NCBI GenBank assembly: GCA_964035545.1
Contig: OZ037766.1
Span: 3,220,501 to 3,284,500 of the forward strand
Direction of reading: 5' to 3'
Origin: Bugula neritina
Taxonomy: Eukaryota > Bryozoa > Gymnolaemata > Cheilostomatida > Bugulidae
Length of the DNA: 64,000 nt
Each line of letters opens with the position of its first letter. The stretch's first letter is position 1. Made by a program: the position numbers and the translations under genes. Positions 23,311-36,521 of the stretch are shown piece after piece. Below the pieces are notes generated by a model. The model had not been told where the DNA came from, did no database searches, and was given only the letters and a program-made list of their open reading frames with translations.

Positions 23311-26300
23311 TATAGAAATCAAACAAAGTACTATTCGAGTTGAGCTCAAACAGAGAAGCAATGTATTTTGATAAATATTTTGCTGCTGCAAAGTTAATCA
23401 ATAAGCAATGTCATCCGTTAATTGTAAATCAAAACTAATAACAAGTTTTTAGTCTTTCAGACCTATCACCTGCACGCATGTGTATTTGTTTAAGAGTAAT
23501 AATTATAGTGTGCTTGCACTCCTAAACTATATACAGTACAAACCGCTCTATGAAAGTATACTCATTATAGACTTCTTAAAAGTATTGCAATTGATGCCAT
23601 TTTGTATTTGAACATTTTTCAGTGCAGCTTATATAAACAGGCTATTAAAAATTGATGTTTCTTATAAATTTTAGGTAAAAATTAATAAAAACAAACTACA
23701 TTCTTAATTCTTGCTGTTATACTTGGAACAGTAAATATTTTTAGAGATATAAATTTTAGAACTATAATAGAAAATCATTCTATAGTTCATAATATTAGTG
23801 CTTGATAACTTGCCATATGTATACATCTCATTTCTCAAATAAGTTGCTCTAACCAAATCATTATTTTATCTATAGGGTAATGAAGTTTTACATGCATGAC
23901 TGTAATAATTATCTGCATGACCTATATAATATATTATATTGACCTATATCAGTTTATTTGTTGTATTTTGTCTCAAATCCTTTATTTACTTCAAAGTTTG
24001 CAACTTTAATTTAATGTTTTAAAATACTGCTTTTCTAGTCTATATATTTATATAATAATTATATAACTCTACAATTTTAGTTGATGCAAGAAAGTTGAAA
24101 TGTGGAAATTACTAAATCATATTGAAACTAGGAAATGTTGTCTATGAGGAAATGATATAATAACTTTAATCCTATGAGCCAAGTCCTGCATTAAATTCCA
24201 AACACAACAGTCAATATTTGAACTGGCTGATGGACAACATGACATAAGAGAAAAGGAATGTGCTAGAAGATATGATGGGGAACTTTCAAAGATTCTGATA
24301 GTATGACTAATTTATTGAAGTATTGGAGACTAATTGAAATATTATGCTTGAAGCATCTTGAAAGCATCTCTATTCGTACTTATTTTACAACTTTTGAAAA
24401 TGAAAATACAGATTATAACTGTAATAATTAGTCAGCGTGTATTGTAAATAAAAACAAATATTTACATTCACTCAAATATGCTATAAACTAAAGAATACAA
24501 ATTCTTCTATTTTATTTAAATCTGGAAAAATAGTTTTAGATAAAATGGGAGTCCACCTCGTAACTTTTTGTTAACTTTTATATGTTTTTGAAAGAATACT
24601 GAAAAACTGCAGAGTATAAATATAGTTGAATGCATCATGCATGCTATAGAACTCTATACATTAAAAAAATGTAATAGCCTGTTATAATGTAAACTTTACA
24701 AAAGCTAATAACAACTTTATAATTATGCACCATGATCACATCATGTTATAAACAAACCATAAGAGTTATTTTTTGGCCTCATGAATAAAATTAGCAATGA
24801 ACTAAATATATTACTTAGTATATATTAAAGTATAAGTATATTTTGTATTTTGATCACTTTTTATTCATTGATTTATATTCAATCTCAAAAACGAAGGAAG
24901 GTAAATTTGAGTTATCTGCAAACACGTTTTATTTCAATAAAACTATATTTATAAATTTTATAGCTATTACATTAAATGCGTGTTAAGTACATCTGATTTG
25001 AATGCATATCAGGATTATAATATACTTTTATGCTTTTGTATAAAATTTTGTTGCTAAATTTTTTTTAACTAAAGTTATTTTTATTTATAACAATTAACGT
25101 ATACAATATTATGAGAAACAAAAGCATTAATAGTTGCAAATTTGAAATGTTTACAATGCTTCAAGCCATCGATAAAAATAGTTATTATAGTTACCACTTT
25201 TTTACATTTTTTCTATCTAAGAATTTCCGTTCTCTAAAGTGACTAGTCATGACAAATGATAATATTTTTTAACATCATACTGGAATTTTCCTAAGAATAC
25301 AAATAAAATTTCCATAGTCATCAAAAAATATTGGAATCTGGAAAAAAAACTGATATATTGAATAGCTATTGTTGTTGACAAAAAATGCTACATAAATGCA
25401 CAAAACTTCTCCAGCTGATTTTCACGGCAAATGTAAGCTGTGGTCAAACTAATATTTAGGTTAAACCGTCCAGCAGGTATTTTGGGAAACTATAAGTCAT
25501 CTAGAAAGTGGCAGTAATACATCCTGATTCAACTTTTCTGCTAGCTGTAGATGAGCTTGGAATTTCTCTGCTCTTATAAGCATCATGAACTTAATTATAT
25601 CACCAGGTAACTATAGCTATATTTAAAATGTATTGTGGAAATATATAATTAATGTATTTATGATTGACAGGCTTATACAGTAGGCAGTATTCACTTTAAA
25701 AATAAAGCTATGGTATATGCATAAATTATAAATTGATTATAAATTATCTCTTGTGATCCTTTTTATCTCCAATAAGTACTAATATTCCTATATTTGAATG
25801 TTTACAGAGTTTCCAATTGCTTATTACCTAATTCTATATAGTACATAATCTAATTGTTTATAATTCCTGTCTTACTTTGTGAATTAGCAAACACAATTAT
25901 TATTGCCAAAATGAAGTGGAAGTTCACATCTATCTCTCCAATTCCAAATTGATAAAAGTGGTTTTTATGAAAATAATTTTTCTTTCATAATATTTTGAAT
26001 TTGAAACGCATTTGACTTATTAAGCTGTATTAAAAATTTGTTATAAAACTGGTTTACAAATTCTAACGATTGAAACTAAATAAAACTATTCAAGACATTT
26101 GCACTTAAACATTTTATCGTAGCTCATGTGTGTGAATTTATTTCCCTTTTAGAATCTTTAGCTTATATGAGCTTTATATATATCATTATAGCTATATAAG
26201 CTGACCGCAGTTAAACATATAAGGCTTCTTGAATATATATATTCAAAAAGCCTTATATGTAAGCCTTATATATAAAAACAAACAAGATAGCACATGTGAG

Positions 26301-26930
26301 TTAAAAGTACTTCAATGAATATAAGCCAATAAGTTGAGAAGCAAAAATAGAATAGTTCTCTGTATAGCAATAAGGAGCTTTTCCAGCAGCAACATGGCAT
26401 ACAAAAATGTTGAGGGATTTTAATGCTTAAAATAGTATCATCTTTGTAAGAATTGCAAAAAAGGATATGACATAAGAAGGACATAAAAAGAACTTATACA
26501 ATTTTATTCTTTTTTTTTTGGTGTGATGGCTGAAATACTCTGCTTCCAGCAAATAATTTTTACCACTTTGAAAGTATGTGTTTGTAGCATTTAATTTTTC
26601 TTAGTAGCGCTATAATATTATATGTAACAGTGCTTTATTTAATTCTCAAAAAACATTTGATTACTACTAGCAATTAGTGTAAGTTAAAAGATAAACATAA
26701 ATATTATAAACTGTTATTTGGAAATATTGCTTTTAAACTTATTGGTAGTGATTTTGATATTTTATATATTATTAGTTTTTGCATTGCTTCATGCATAAAT
26801 AGCTTTAAGAAAAGTAATTTCTCTAGCAAAACTATTACTTTATATTATTATTTAATTATATTACTACCTATCTAGATAGGTAGTAATATAATTAAATAAT
26901 AATATAAAATAATAGTTTATATTCATAGTC
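23311..26930. other. Gene-free AT-rich region
   Basis: No coding exon recognised. It contains a short repeat at about 24136-24210 (tctatgaggaa...aatcctatgagcca) that recurs near 44220-44290, an inverted repeat at about 26218-26262 around ataaggctt, and a perfect palindrome at 26839-26908. Confidence 0.5.
26839..26908. repeat. Perfect 70-base palindrome
   Basis: Two 35-base arms meet at TCTAGA (26871-26876) with no spacer and no mismatch (inner part actacctatctagataggt). Confidence 0.9.
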
Positions 26931-27532
26931 ATATCTGAGTTATTACCTCAATTTTCAAAGATTAATTTAGTATTGTGCGCCATAATCACATTCAGTATAC
27001 ATACTTTATTTAATATATATAACATCTGCACTCTAATAGATTTTTTACAGCAAAAGTATTATGTATTTCAGGTAGATTCTAAACGCATGCTTCATAGTTA
27101 AGGTAAGGGTGCAGTTTAACAATAATGTTTTTTTTCATATTATATTTGCTTTATTTCTGCTTCATAAGCTAAAGTATTATTATACATGCATCGTTTATAC
27201 CAATTATCATAATATAAAATAACATTTAGTAAAACATTTTACTTTAATCTTTTTTTAGTCTCATGATTGATAAACTGTTGGTAAATTAAAAGTTATGCTG
27301 AAGCATTTTATGCTTTAGTTTGTAAACTTGAGGTCTCTTAAACTTAAAATTTTACTGCTTCTAATTATGTGATCACGCAATGCTTTTACAAACAAACATT
27401 ATACCATGGCTGTGCATGCGAGAGAGATAGTTGCATATAGTATGTTTTGAGAAAATTAAATGCCGAGCTATAATTAGAATATGCCTTTTTACTTAGTCTC
27501 AGAATTAATCAAACCAATAACACATTTTATAC

Positions 27533-27679
27533 TTGCTAAAACTGAGCTAATTTATTATATTCAACAAAACAATGGAATTCAAATTTTAACATCAACAATT
27601 ACAACAAAAAGTATAGAAATCAAAGAGAGAGCAAGGCGGAGGGTAGATTTACAGTCCAGGGTTCAGTTCCAGGGGTCAT
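27533..27679 (-). other. 3' non-coding exon of the 28.0 kb gene
   Basis: Acceptor TTGTAG, start ATGACCCCTGGAAC, then CCCTGGACTG; AATAAA at 27551-27556. The 93-codon plus-strand frame across this exon is a shadow. Confidence 0.65.
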
Positions 27680-28015
27680 CTACAACAAAGGGTATACCAA
27701 AATATCCAAAAACCATTATGTTATATAATCATCATGTGAAATATATGAACCTTTATTGTTAATGGAATTGCAATGATTTTATTATGCAGTTTATTATAAA
27801 GCTTTTTCTTGTTCCTGATATATTAGAGTCATATTGACAATTTAAAAAATGAAAGCACAGAAGTTACCAAACAATTGAGTAAGAATTTCATAATATTGCT
27901 CAACAGAAATTATGCAACCAAAGATCTCACTGAATAAGTTAACCAATAAAATGTCACATGATCATATATGTAACTGTTTCACTCACTCGGAGTCATCCTA
28001 TCATATGTGAGTTGC

Positions 28016-28228
28016 TTAATATTTTCCATAGTAAGAAGAGTATTTGGGTCTGTAGTGGCTTCCGTAGTTGTATCTTCTGTTGTAGGGTCTGTAGCTGTTG
28101 TAACGCCTGTTGTAGTTGTTGTATCGCCTGTAGCTAGATGGCCTGTAGCTTCTGTAGCGGTAGTTGTTGTGGTAGGAGGCAGCAACAAGGGCAAGGCAGA
28201 CAGCCAATAGGATTGCAATGACCTTCAT
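28016..28228 (-). CDS. Tyr/Arg-rich secreted peptide, class II (70 aa)
   Basis: Signal peptide MKVIAILLAVCLALVAA plus a 53-residue mature peptide (17 Tyr, 11 Arg, 8 Asn; no acidic residue and no Cys). The protein is identical to those at 31.8 and 41.9 kb. Exon 2 is 27987-28244: acceptor TAG before AAACTCAGTTGTAAGA-ATG, donor CCGA|GTGAGTG about 29 bases after the TAA. Exon 1 (about 28657-28705) is non-coding and carries TGAGTCA. Strong net positive charge with dense Tyr suggests a surface-binding or cross-linked secreted peptide, by analogy with small mussel foot proteins; this is inference. Confidence 0.9.
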   Translation of the reverse strand: MKVIAILLAVCLALVAASYHNNYRYRSYRPSSYRRYNNYNRRYNSYRPYNRRYNYGSHYRPKYSSYYGKY

Positions 28229-28707
28229 TCTTACAACTGAGTTTCTATAAAAAGCAGAAAAAGTTGTTGCCAGAATGTTTTCATGAAACAATGAAGTGTA
28301 AAATTTTGTTGCATGAAGTTTTACATTTATTATTGCAAATCGTTGTGATTCACTGTGCCCAATATAATAGAAATCATGTGTTAATGACTAAACTCAAATC
28401 TTGTTTAAAAATGCTCATGCAAAGAAAGGTTTATGATGTTCAGGCTATTTTTTATAGACTTAAGTATTATAATATACCCTATATTTAATACATTCTTTGT
28501 CAGTTACATAATATATACCTATATATTATTGTAATGGCTCAGCAAATTTCTATAACAGATTGCTGTTGCAGGAACATTATTTAAGCTGGATTGTAATAAA
28601 ACCTGTTCATAAACTTATAACTATAAAAAGATGAACACAAAAGTATTTTTTCTTACCTTAACAGCAAATGTGTTCAAGTATGTAGTTTGAGCTCTTCTAT
28701 AAGCAAC

Positions 28708-28714
28708 TGACTCA
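28708..28714 (-). promoter_or_regulatory. AP-1-like TGAGTCA at the start of exon 1
   Basis: TTTGAGTCAGTT is conserved at the same spot in the four class II genes at 28.0, 31.8, 36.3 and 41.9 kb, followed by an inverted GAGCTCAAACTA. Confidence 0.45.
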
Positions 28715-28731
28715 AACTAGCAAATTCCTTC

Positions 28732-28740
28732 CTTTTTATA
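28732..28740 (-). promoter_or_regulatory. TATA box, 28.0 kb gene
   Basis: TATAAAAAG on the minus strand, within a class II promoter conserved over several hundred bases. Confidence 0.75.
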
Positions 28741-29835
28741 CCTTTTGGAAATGGGATTTTTTTCTAGGCTAATTATTTCATAATTTTAATGACTGCCTTT
28801 TTTTCATTTCAACATAATATCCGTATGCTTTGTTTATTGTAGCTGGTTTATAAAAAATGTCAATTGAGTTACATAAATCCTGTAACAAATATCAATGTAA
28901 TTACATTATTATGGCTCATTTCCTATATCTACAACACCATTTGGCAACACAGTAAACAATTTGATTAGTTAATGAAGTGAGCAAAAAATGCTAGAATTTT
29001 GAAAAAATATTGTTACAACCTGTGTTTGGTCACTTCAACAGGTACTATACTTTGATTAATCACTGATATTGGAAACATTGGATATTGGATATTTATGAAA
29101 TTCTTTAATCAGGAATTTACATATTATAATTAATTGATGGGAAACCGTGCATCAAGATTGTTCATCACACAGCAAAAACACAGTCACGTAGTACTTCATG
29201 ACTGTTTAGTATAGGAAAGCTGTTAGAATTTTTTGACAGTATTTTTTTTCATAAATTACTTTTATAGTTAAGATATATTTCGTTATAACTGCAGTACCTT
29301 ATGCTACCTGTTGAACATCAGACAGTTTTTTCTTTTAAAGTTTGCTTTTGCTTTAAGTTGATCTCAATCTAGAAAATAGTTATAGGTGTCTATTAGGTTG
29401 TATAATAAAAAACTTTTTATTATTTAAATTTGTTAGACCAGCTGTTTAGCTAGTTTGATGCTAAAATAACGCTACAAATATTTACCTTTTTATAAAAAAA
29501 TCTGTGAAAGTTTTAGATTATTTTACCTAATTGAAATTTTAATTATTTCTATATCAGCTATAGGATACAAAGTTTGTACAAAAATGTGTTGCATTACTAA
29601 TCCATTACCACCTGTATTTTTGTTTACCACTTTTTTGAACTTATTGGTGGACAGAATGACATGAATAGAACCATGCATTTAATAGGTATGAAATTACTAG
29701 AAAAACTAGCATCATTGTATTCATTTTGCAAAAGGAATGTTTTTTACTCTAGTATATAACTTTTATTTTTTTTTAAATTTATTTACATACTTACTCAAAT
29801 AATTGTAAATCTCATAGGCAGATTTCTTTAAGATT

Positions 29836-29881
29836 TCTTAATAGCCAAAATTATTCCATGGAATGATTTTGGCTATTAAGA
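29836..29881. repeat. Perfect-centre palindrome, unit 1
   Basis: Arms containing atagccaaaat.attcc meet at CCATGG with one mismatch. Equivalent palindromes lie at about 34425-34467 and 40010-40056. Confidence 0.8.
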
Positions 29882-31269
29882 AATCAATTCTAAATTTTCT
29901 ATATAGATCAAAATCTGTAACTATACTATGTGCAAAGAAACTTTAGCAGTTGCTTTCTCTTACTCTATTCTAAATTTGTAGCATATTTTTAAATAACCAG
30001 GCATAATATGATAACAATGGTTGTCATGGGATACTTGTTTGATTGTTGCAAACAAATATTTTACAAACCTAGAAAAATCACTACAATGCAATTCATACGA
30101 TTATTTTCCACAGATCAATATATTAGTATTGGGTGAGTAGATTTGTATCATATATGTGTAGATAATGTCAGAAACAGTTCTTGTCTTATTGCAACTTTTA
30201 TAAGTTTCTTTTAAGACATTCTTATTAGATAAAGTATTAGAATTATAAGATTAACCCTATAATGAGATCACATGCAAGTTACAAAACTCAATCTGTCCGT
30301 TATAGAAAATACTCTATTCACAGCTCAATTAACGACACGTAAGTCTCTAGCTGTAACTATCCAAACAGTAGCGCATACTTTAAATTACTTACTTATATTT
30401 ACTTATTTACTTACTTAAAACATTACACTTGTTTGCTATTAGAGTAATAATTACTAATATATGGCTGACTAGCAGCTACTCAACTTTTTCTATATTATAC
30501 TATAAGCATATCCAGTTAATCTATTACATGAAATGTAATAATGCAGTAAAAGCCAATGCCTGCATTAATTCATCTATGATAGATAGCCTTTGAAAAAGTA
30601 ATTTGTAGCGAAATCTATATTTATTATTATTATTTAAATTTATCAAATTATGTTGTTATACTGATGTATGTAAATAACTCGACTTCAAAATATTAGTTTA
30701 ATACTGTACACCATGATAATCAAATCCATATACATATTCTTTATATATTCAATGTAACATCTGCAACCTAATAGGTTTTTTATAGTGAAAACATTGTATT
30801 TCAAGTAGATTTTAAACACATGCCTCATAGCAATGTGAAGGTGCCATTTAACTTATATTAGTTTTTATATTATATTTCATTTATATTTCCTATTCATAAG
30901 TCAAAGTATAATTACGTGTGCTGTTTACAAATTAATATAATATAAAGTAGTATCCAGCATAAACTTTTACTTTAGTCAATATTCATTCATCATACCAGAT
31001 ACTGCTGATAAATTAGAAGTTATTTTGCAGCTTTTTCTGCTTTGTAAAATTATTGTGTCTTAAACTTAAAAATTTACCAATAGTGATTGTAAATTATTAT
31101 GTAACTCTTTTACAAACCAACACTACCATTTGGCTGTGTGTGTGAGTTGAGAGAGAGCTGCATATATTATAAGTTTATGAAAATAATAAATGTAGAGCTA
31201 ACGTACATTAGATCATGCTATTTTACTTATATATAGTCAAAGAAGTAGACAAATCGTTAACAGAAATTA

Positions 31270-31424
31270 TCTTGCTAAAACTGAGCTAATTTATTATATT
31301 CAACAAAACAATGAAATTCAAATTTTAACATCAAAAATTAAAAAAAAAAGCATATAGACATTAAAGAGAGAGAGAGCAAGGTAGAGGGTTGAATTGCAGT
31401 CCAGGGTTCAGTTCCAGAGGTCAT
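31270..31424 (-). other. 3' non-coding exon of the 31.8 kb gene
   Basis: Acceptor TTGTAG, CCCTGGACTG motif, AATAAA at 31290-31295. Confidence 0.65.
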
Positions 31425-31770
31425 CTACAACAAAGAGTAGAACAAATGGTAATTTTGTTATTCTATAATAAACCATTAATATGTTATACACTCATGGTAA
31501 AGTATATGAACTTTTATCAATAGTGGAATTGAATAGTGATTTTGCTATGCAGTTGATATTCTAAAGTTTGTTCTTGTTTATTTTACTCGACTTACATTGA
31601 CAATTTTCAAAGAAAAAAAAGCACAACAGTTACTAAAAAATTATATAATATTGCTCAAGAGAAATTATGCACCCAAAAATGTCACTGAATAAGTTAACCA
31701 ATAGAAATGTCGCCTGATCATATGTAATGTGTCTCACTCACTCGGAGTCATCCTATCATATATGAGTTGC

Positions 31771-31983
31771 TTAATATTTTCCGTAGTAAGAAGAGTATTT
31801 TGGTCTGTAGTGGCTTCCGTAGTTGTATCTTCTGTTGTAGGGTCTGTAGCTGTTGTAACGCCTGTTGTAGTTATTGTATCGTCTGTAGCTAGATGGCCTG
31901 TAACTTCTGTAGCGGTAGTTGTTGTGGTAGGATGCAGCGACAAGGGCAAGGCAGACAGCCAATAGGATTGCAATGACCTTCAT
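31771..31983 (-). CDS. Tyr/Arg-rich secreted peptide, class II (70 aa)
   Basis: Encodes exactly the same protein as the 28.0 kb gene, with only silent changes. Exon 2 is 31742-31999 (acceptor TAG before AAACCCAATCGTAAGA-ATG; donor CCGA|GTGAGTG). The longer open frame upstream to 32076 is intron read-through. Exon 1 starts near 32490 and ends at 32444 with CTTAAG|GTAAGA-type borders. Protein identity between units despite noncoding divergence points to purifying selection or gene conversion of exon 2. Confidence 0.9.
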   Translation of the reverse strand: MKVIAILLAVCLALVAASYHNNYRYRSYRPSSYRRYNNYNRRYNSYRPYNRRYNYGSHYRPKYSSYYGKY

Positions 31984-32494
31984 TCTTACGATTGGGTTTC
32001 TATAAAAACAAAAAAAAACAGGAACAGTAGTTATAACGAGAAAGTTTTTATGGAACAATAAAATGTGAAGTTGCATGAAGTTTTACAATTATTATTGCAA
32101 ATAGTTCTGACTCATATAATATATTGACTATTAAAGTTAAGAACTTGAAAAATCAAATTTTGTTTAAAAGTGCTCATGCAAATAGAGTCTTTTATTGTTT
32201 AAATTTGTTTTTATACCTAACCACTATAATATGTTTTATACGCATTACATATATTTGTCTGCAATATATATACTAAAATAGCTAGAGATTTTGTTATAAC
32301 AGGTTGCCATGATAAATGTTATATAATTATTCAAATTTATATTAATCCATTGCTTTACAAACTCTTCAAGTTAGAATGTATTAAAACCTGCAGTTCGATT
32401 TATACCTATTAAAAGTAAACCAAAAAGCAAACCTAATTCTTACCTTAACAGCAAATGTGTTCAAGTATATGTAGTTTGAGCTCTTCTGAGTAAC

Positions 32495-32501
32495 TGACTC
32501 A
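32495..32501 (-). promoter_or_regulatory. AP-1-like TGAGTCA in exon 1
   Basis: Same conserved position as in the 28.0 kb gene. Confidence 0.45.
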
Positions 32502-32518
32502 AACTAACAAGTTCTCTT

Positions 32519-32527
32519 CTTTTTATA
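32519..32527 (-). promoter_or_regulatory. TATA box, 31.8 kb gene
   Basis: TATAAAAAG on the minus strand. Confidence 0.75.
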
Positions 32528-33717
32528 CCTTCTGCAAACAAGATTTTTTTTCTCATTATTCTAATGACTTTGCTTTTTCCATTCCAACATAATAAACATA
32601 AGCTTTGTCCAGTGTAGCTGATTTATGAATAAATGTCAGTTTACATAAATCCTGTAACAAATATCAATCTAATTACATTGTTATAGATCATTTCCTACAT
32701 TTAAAACACCATGGTAACATAGTAAGCATTTGGATTATAGTGAAGTAAGCAAAAAGTGCTAAAGTTTTAAGTATTATTACAACCTGTGTTTGGTCACTTC
32801 AACAGATATTATTTCGATTAATTACCAAAAGTGGAGACATATTTTTGTGAAATTCTCTAATCAGGAACTTACAAATTATAATTAATTGATGGGAAATTAT
32901 GCATCAGGATTGTTCATCAAACGCAGCAAAGACACAGTCACGTATAGTTACTTTATAACTGTTTAGTATAGGAAAGCTGTTGAAAGTTTTTTGACAATAT
33001 TTTTTTCCATAAATTACTTTTATATAGTTAAAATATATTTCGTTATAACTGCAGTACCTTATGCTATATCAACTTTTATTATAACGACATTATTTGTCAC
33101 CTGATTATTTGTTAAACATCAGACAGTTGGTTTTTTATTTGAAAAGTTGCTACAAATATTTACCTTTTTATAAGAGATCAGCAAAACTTTTAGATTATTT
33201 TACCTAATTGAAATTTTGATTATTTCTATATCAGCTAGGATACAAAGTTTTTACAAAAATGTGTCACATTACTAACCCATTACTACCTGTATTTTTTTTT
33301 ACCAATTTTTTAAACTCATTGGTGGACAGAATGACATGAATAAACGATGCATGTGCTAAAAGGGAAACATATAGTTTCACCATCGCCAAAATGCTGATTA
33401 TCAAAATTAAGTATATATATAATGCAGCCTACAAGAACAGAATCTTATACAGTTTTCAATAATAATTGTTATAAGTGTGCAGTGTATTGCAGTAAAATAT
33501 ATACAAATATATTATTATTAAAATTTTATTAACCATTAGGTAGCATATTTTTTCAAATGAGATAAAAATACATTATAACTTGTCAAAGTTCATTAGGCTC
33601 AGCAACATTGCTTAGTGTAAGCTTCATTTCTGAAACCTAGAATAATGGCATACGATATCTTGGTTTTCTTGTCCGTCATCCCTACAACGCAATTTAAACA
33701 TATATGTAGCTATCTGA

Positions 33718-33749
33718 ATAATTGTTATGTGTTAACACATAACAATTAT
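33718..33749. repeat. Perfect 32-base palindrome
   Basis: ttatgtgttaacacataa with flanking arms, centred on GTTAAC. In unit 3 the same site has lost one arm (near 38380-38395). Confidence 0.85.
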
Positions 33750-34424
33750 AGGGCTTGTAAACACAACAGATATATCCATATGCCTATGCTATGCGTTTTT
33801 TGGGAGTTATAGTTGCATGTTGCTGTAGCTTCTTAAAGGATTAATTCTTCTGGATCTTTTTGGATATCAACTTAATTATTATTTTTGCTGTTAATCTTTA
33901 AAATGAGAAAAGCAACTCAACAAGTTAATGCTTACGCGTTGCATTTTGGATCATGCAGCAAATGTAACTATAAAACTATGTTGAAAGGAAAAACTAACAT
34001 TTCAGGATTTTTGTCTTTTTCAATTACCAATCTGATACCCTATTTAATAAGCAATGTCTGCCACAAGTTGCTATTTGAAAGACTGGAAGTTTTAGATGGG
34101 AAAATCAAAATAGAAAAGTGGAAGTTAAATTATTATCAAAGACTGGAAATTTTGTAAACATTCTCCTGAACTTATATAATATAGCCACCTCTTGCCATAT
34201 TTCTACTTGACTTATGGGAATTTACAAATAATATATGTATGGTATATAATGTTTCAAAATATCTAATCAATTTTGAAAATATTTAAATGTTAATAGTTTT
34301 GTAGCTTATAAAACTTAATATTCTATTATTACTTCTATGCCAAAAAGCTAAGGAAATTTTTGCTAAAAATTTAATAAAACATATGTACATTTATTAGCAT
34401 GGGCACAATTTTTGATTTCCTTAT

Positions 34425-34467
34425 AGCCAAAATTACTCCACTGAATAATTTTGGCTATTAAAAAATC
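34425..34467. repeat. Palindrome, unit 2 (degraded)
   Basis: Same element as at 29836-29881 but with several mismatches around the centre (actccactgaataat). Confidence 0.7.
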
Positions 34468-35809
34468 AATTCTAATTTTTTTATAGAATAGATCAAAATA
34501 AATCTGTAACTGCTATGTGCAAAGAAACCTTAGCAGTTGCTTTCTCTTACTCTATTTTAAGTTTGTAGCATGTTTTTAAGTAATCAGGCGAAGGGTAACA
34601 ATGGTTGCCATGAGCTACTTGCATGATTGTTGCAAAAAATATTATTACAAACCTAGAAAAATCACTAGTACAATGCAATTCATATGATTATTTTCCACCG
34701 ATCAAGTATATTTATAGTATTGGGTAAGTAGTTTTGTATTATATATGTGCAGATAATGTCAGAAACAGTTCTTGTCTTATTGCAACTTTTATAAGTTTCT
34801 TTTAAGACATTCTTATTAGATAAAGTATTGGAATTATAAGGTTAACCCTCATGCAATCACAGAGACAAGTTTCAATCTGTCCGTTATAGAAATTACTCTA
34901 TTCACAGATCAATTAATGACACGTAAGTCTCTAGCTGTAACTATCCAAACAGTAGCACTTACTTTAAATTACTTACTTATTTACTTATTTACTTACTTAA
35001 AATATTACACCTGTTTGCTGTTAGAGTATTAATTACTAATATATGGCTGACTAGTGGCTACTCAACTATATTTGTATACTATAAGTATATTCAGTTAATC
35101 TATTACATGAAACGTAATAATGCAATAAAAGCCAATGCCTACATTAATTCACCTATAGATAGCCTTTGAAAAAGTAATTTGTAGCAAAATCTTTATTTAT
35201 TATTATTATTTAAATTCATCAAACTATGTTGTTATACTGATGTATGTAAATAATTGACTTGCAAATATTAGTTTAATATTGTACACCATGATAATCAAAT
35301 CTATATACATATTCTATTCAATGTAACATCTGCAACCTAATAGGTTTTTTATAGTGAAAACATAATTTCAAGTAGATTTCAAACACATGCTTCATATAGC
35401 AATGTGAAGGTGCCATTTAACTTATATTAGTTTTTATATTACATTTCATTTATATTTTCTGTTCATAAGTTAAAGTATAATTACATGTGCGTGTTTACTA
35501 ATTATCATAATATATAAAGTAGTATCCAGTATGCAACCTTTTACTTCAGTCACCATCCATTCATCATACCAGATGCTTCTGATCAACTATAATAAAAGAT
35601 GTTGTGCAGCTTTCTCTGCTTTTTAGAATTATTGCACCTTAAACTTAAAAAATTACCATTTGTGATTATATAAATTATTTTATGTAATTCTTTTACAAAC
35701 CAACACTGTATACCACATGGCTGTGTGTGTGTGCGTGTGAGTGTGTGAGTAAGTGTGTGGTATTATATATAGTCCAAGAAGTAGCTATAAATCATTAACA
35801 GACTTTATC

Positions 35810-35956
35810 TTGCTAAAACTGAGCTAATTTATTATATTCAACAAAACAATGAAATTCAAATTTTAACATCAAAAATTACAACAAAAAGTATAGAAATCAA
35901 AGAGAGAGCAAGGTAGAGGGTAGAGTTACAGTCCAGGGTTCAGTTCCAGAGATCAT
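35810..35956 (-). other. 3' non-coding exon of the 36.3 kb gene
   Basis: Acceptor TTGTAG, CCCTGGACTG motif, AATAAA at 35828-35833. Confidence 0.65.
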
Positions 35957-36308
35957 CTACAACAAAAAGTAGAACGAATGGTAATTTTGTTATTTTATAA
36001 TAAACCATTAATATGTTATTTAGTCACCAAGTAAAGTATATGAACTTATATCAATAGTGGAAATGTATAGTGATTTTGCTATGCAGTTGATATTCTAAAG
36101 TTTGTTCTTGTTTATTTTATTGGACTTACATTGACAATTTCCAGAGAAAATAAAAGCACACAAGTTACTAAAATATTATATAATATTTTTCAAGAGAAGT
36201 TATGCAACCAAAAATCTCACTGAATTAGTTAACCAATAGAAATGTCGCAGCTAGATCATATGTAACGTGTTTCACTCACTCAGAGTCATCCTATCATATA
36301 TGAGTTGC

Positions 36309-36521
36309 TTAATATTTTCCATAGTAAGAAGAGTATTTGGGTCTGTAGTGGCTTCCGTAGTTGTATCTCCTGTTGTAGGGTCTGTAGCTGTTGTAACGCC
36401 TGTTGTAGTTGTTGTATCGCCTGTAGCTAGATGGCCTGTAGCTTCTGTAGCGGTAGTTGTTGTGGTAGGAAGCAGCAATGAGAGCAAGGCAGACAGCCAA
36501 TAGGATTGCAATGACCTTCAT
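36309..36521 (-). CDS. Tyr/Arg-rich secreted peptide, class II (70 aa)
   Basis: Identical to the 28.0 kb protein except Ile for Val at residue 15 in the signal peptide (ALIAA), a change that still fits signal peptidase rules. Exon 2 is 36280-36537, acceptor TAG before AAACTCAATTGTAAGA-ATG, donor CTGA|GTGAGTG. Exon 1 is about 36950-36998. No other change in the mature part. Confidence 0.9.
   Translation of the reverse strand: MKVIAILLAVCLALIAASYHNNYRYRSYRPSSYRRYNNYNRRYNSYRPYNRRYNYGSHYRPKYSSYYGKY

Larger units (their letters stand above)
26930..30690. repeat. Class II segmental duplication, unit 1
   Basis: First of four direct units, each with a class II gene in the middle. Landmarks in order: aacatctgca..ctaatag near 27022, gene, cacaacacc.tttggcaacacag upstream, and the gccaaaat..attcca palindrome at about 29836-29881. 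Confidence 0.7.
30690..35270. repeat. Class II segmental duplication, unit 2
   Basis: Direct copy of unit 1 with added flank. A block at 33360-34150 is shared with units 3 and 4 but not seen in unit 1. The frame at 33885-34157 is broken by indels in the unit 3 copy, so it is not a gene. Confidence 0.7.

Noticed and set aside
33885-34157. 90-codon frame in a repeated block
   Set aside because: The matching blocks in units 3 (38549-38780) and 4 (near 44520-44830) carry indels that break the frame, so there is no coding constraint.
36272-36511. Thr-rich second frame overlapping every class II gene, open for about 79 codons
   Set aside because: It starts at TTG rather than ATG, has no leader, and its openness follows from the absence of stop-forming triplets in the shifted Tyr/Asn/Arg repeat codons. 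It ends inside the intron donor.
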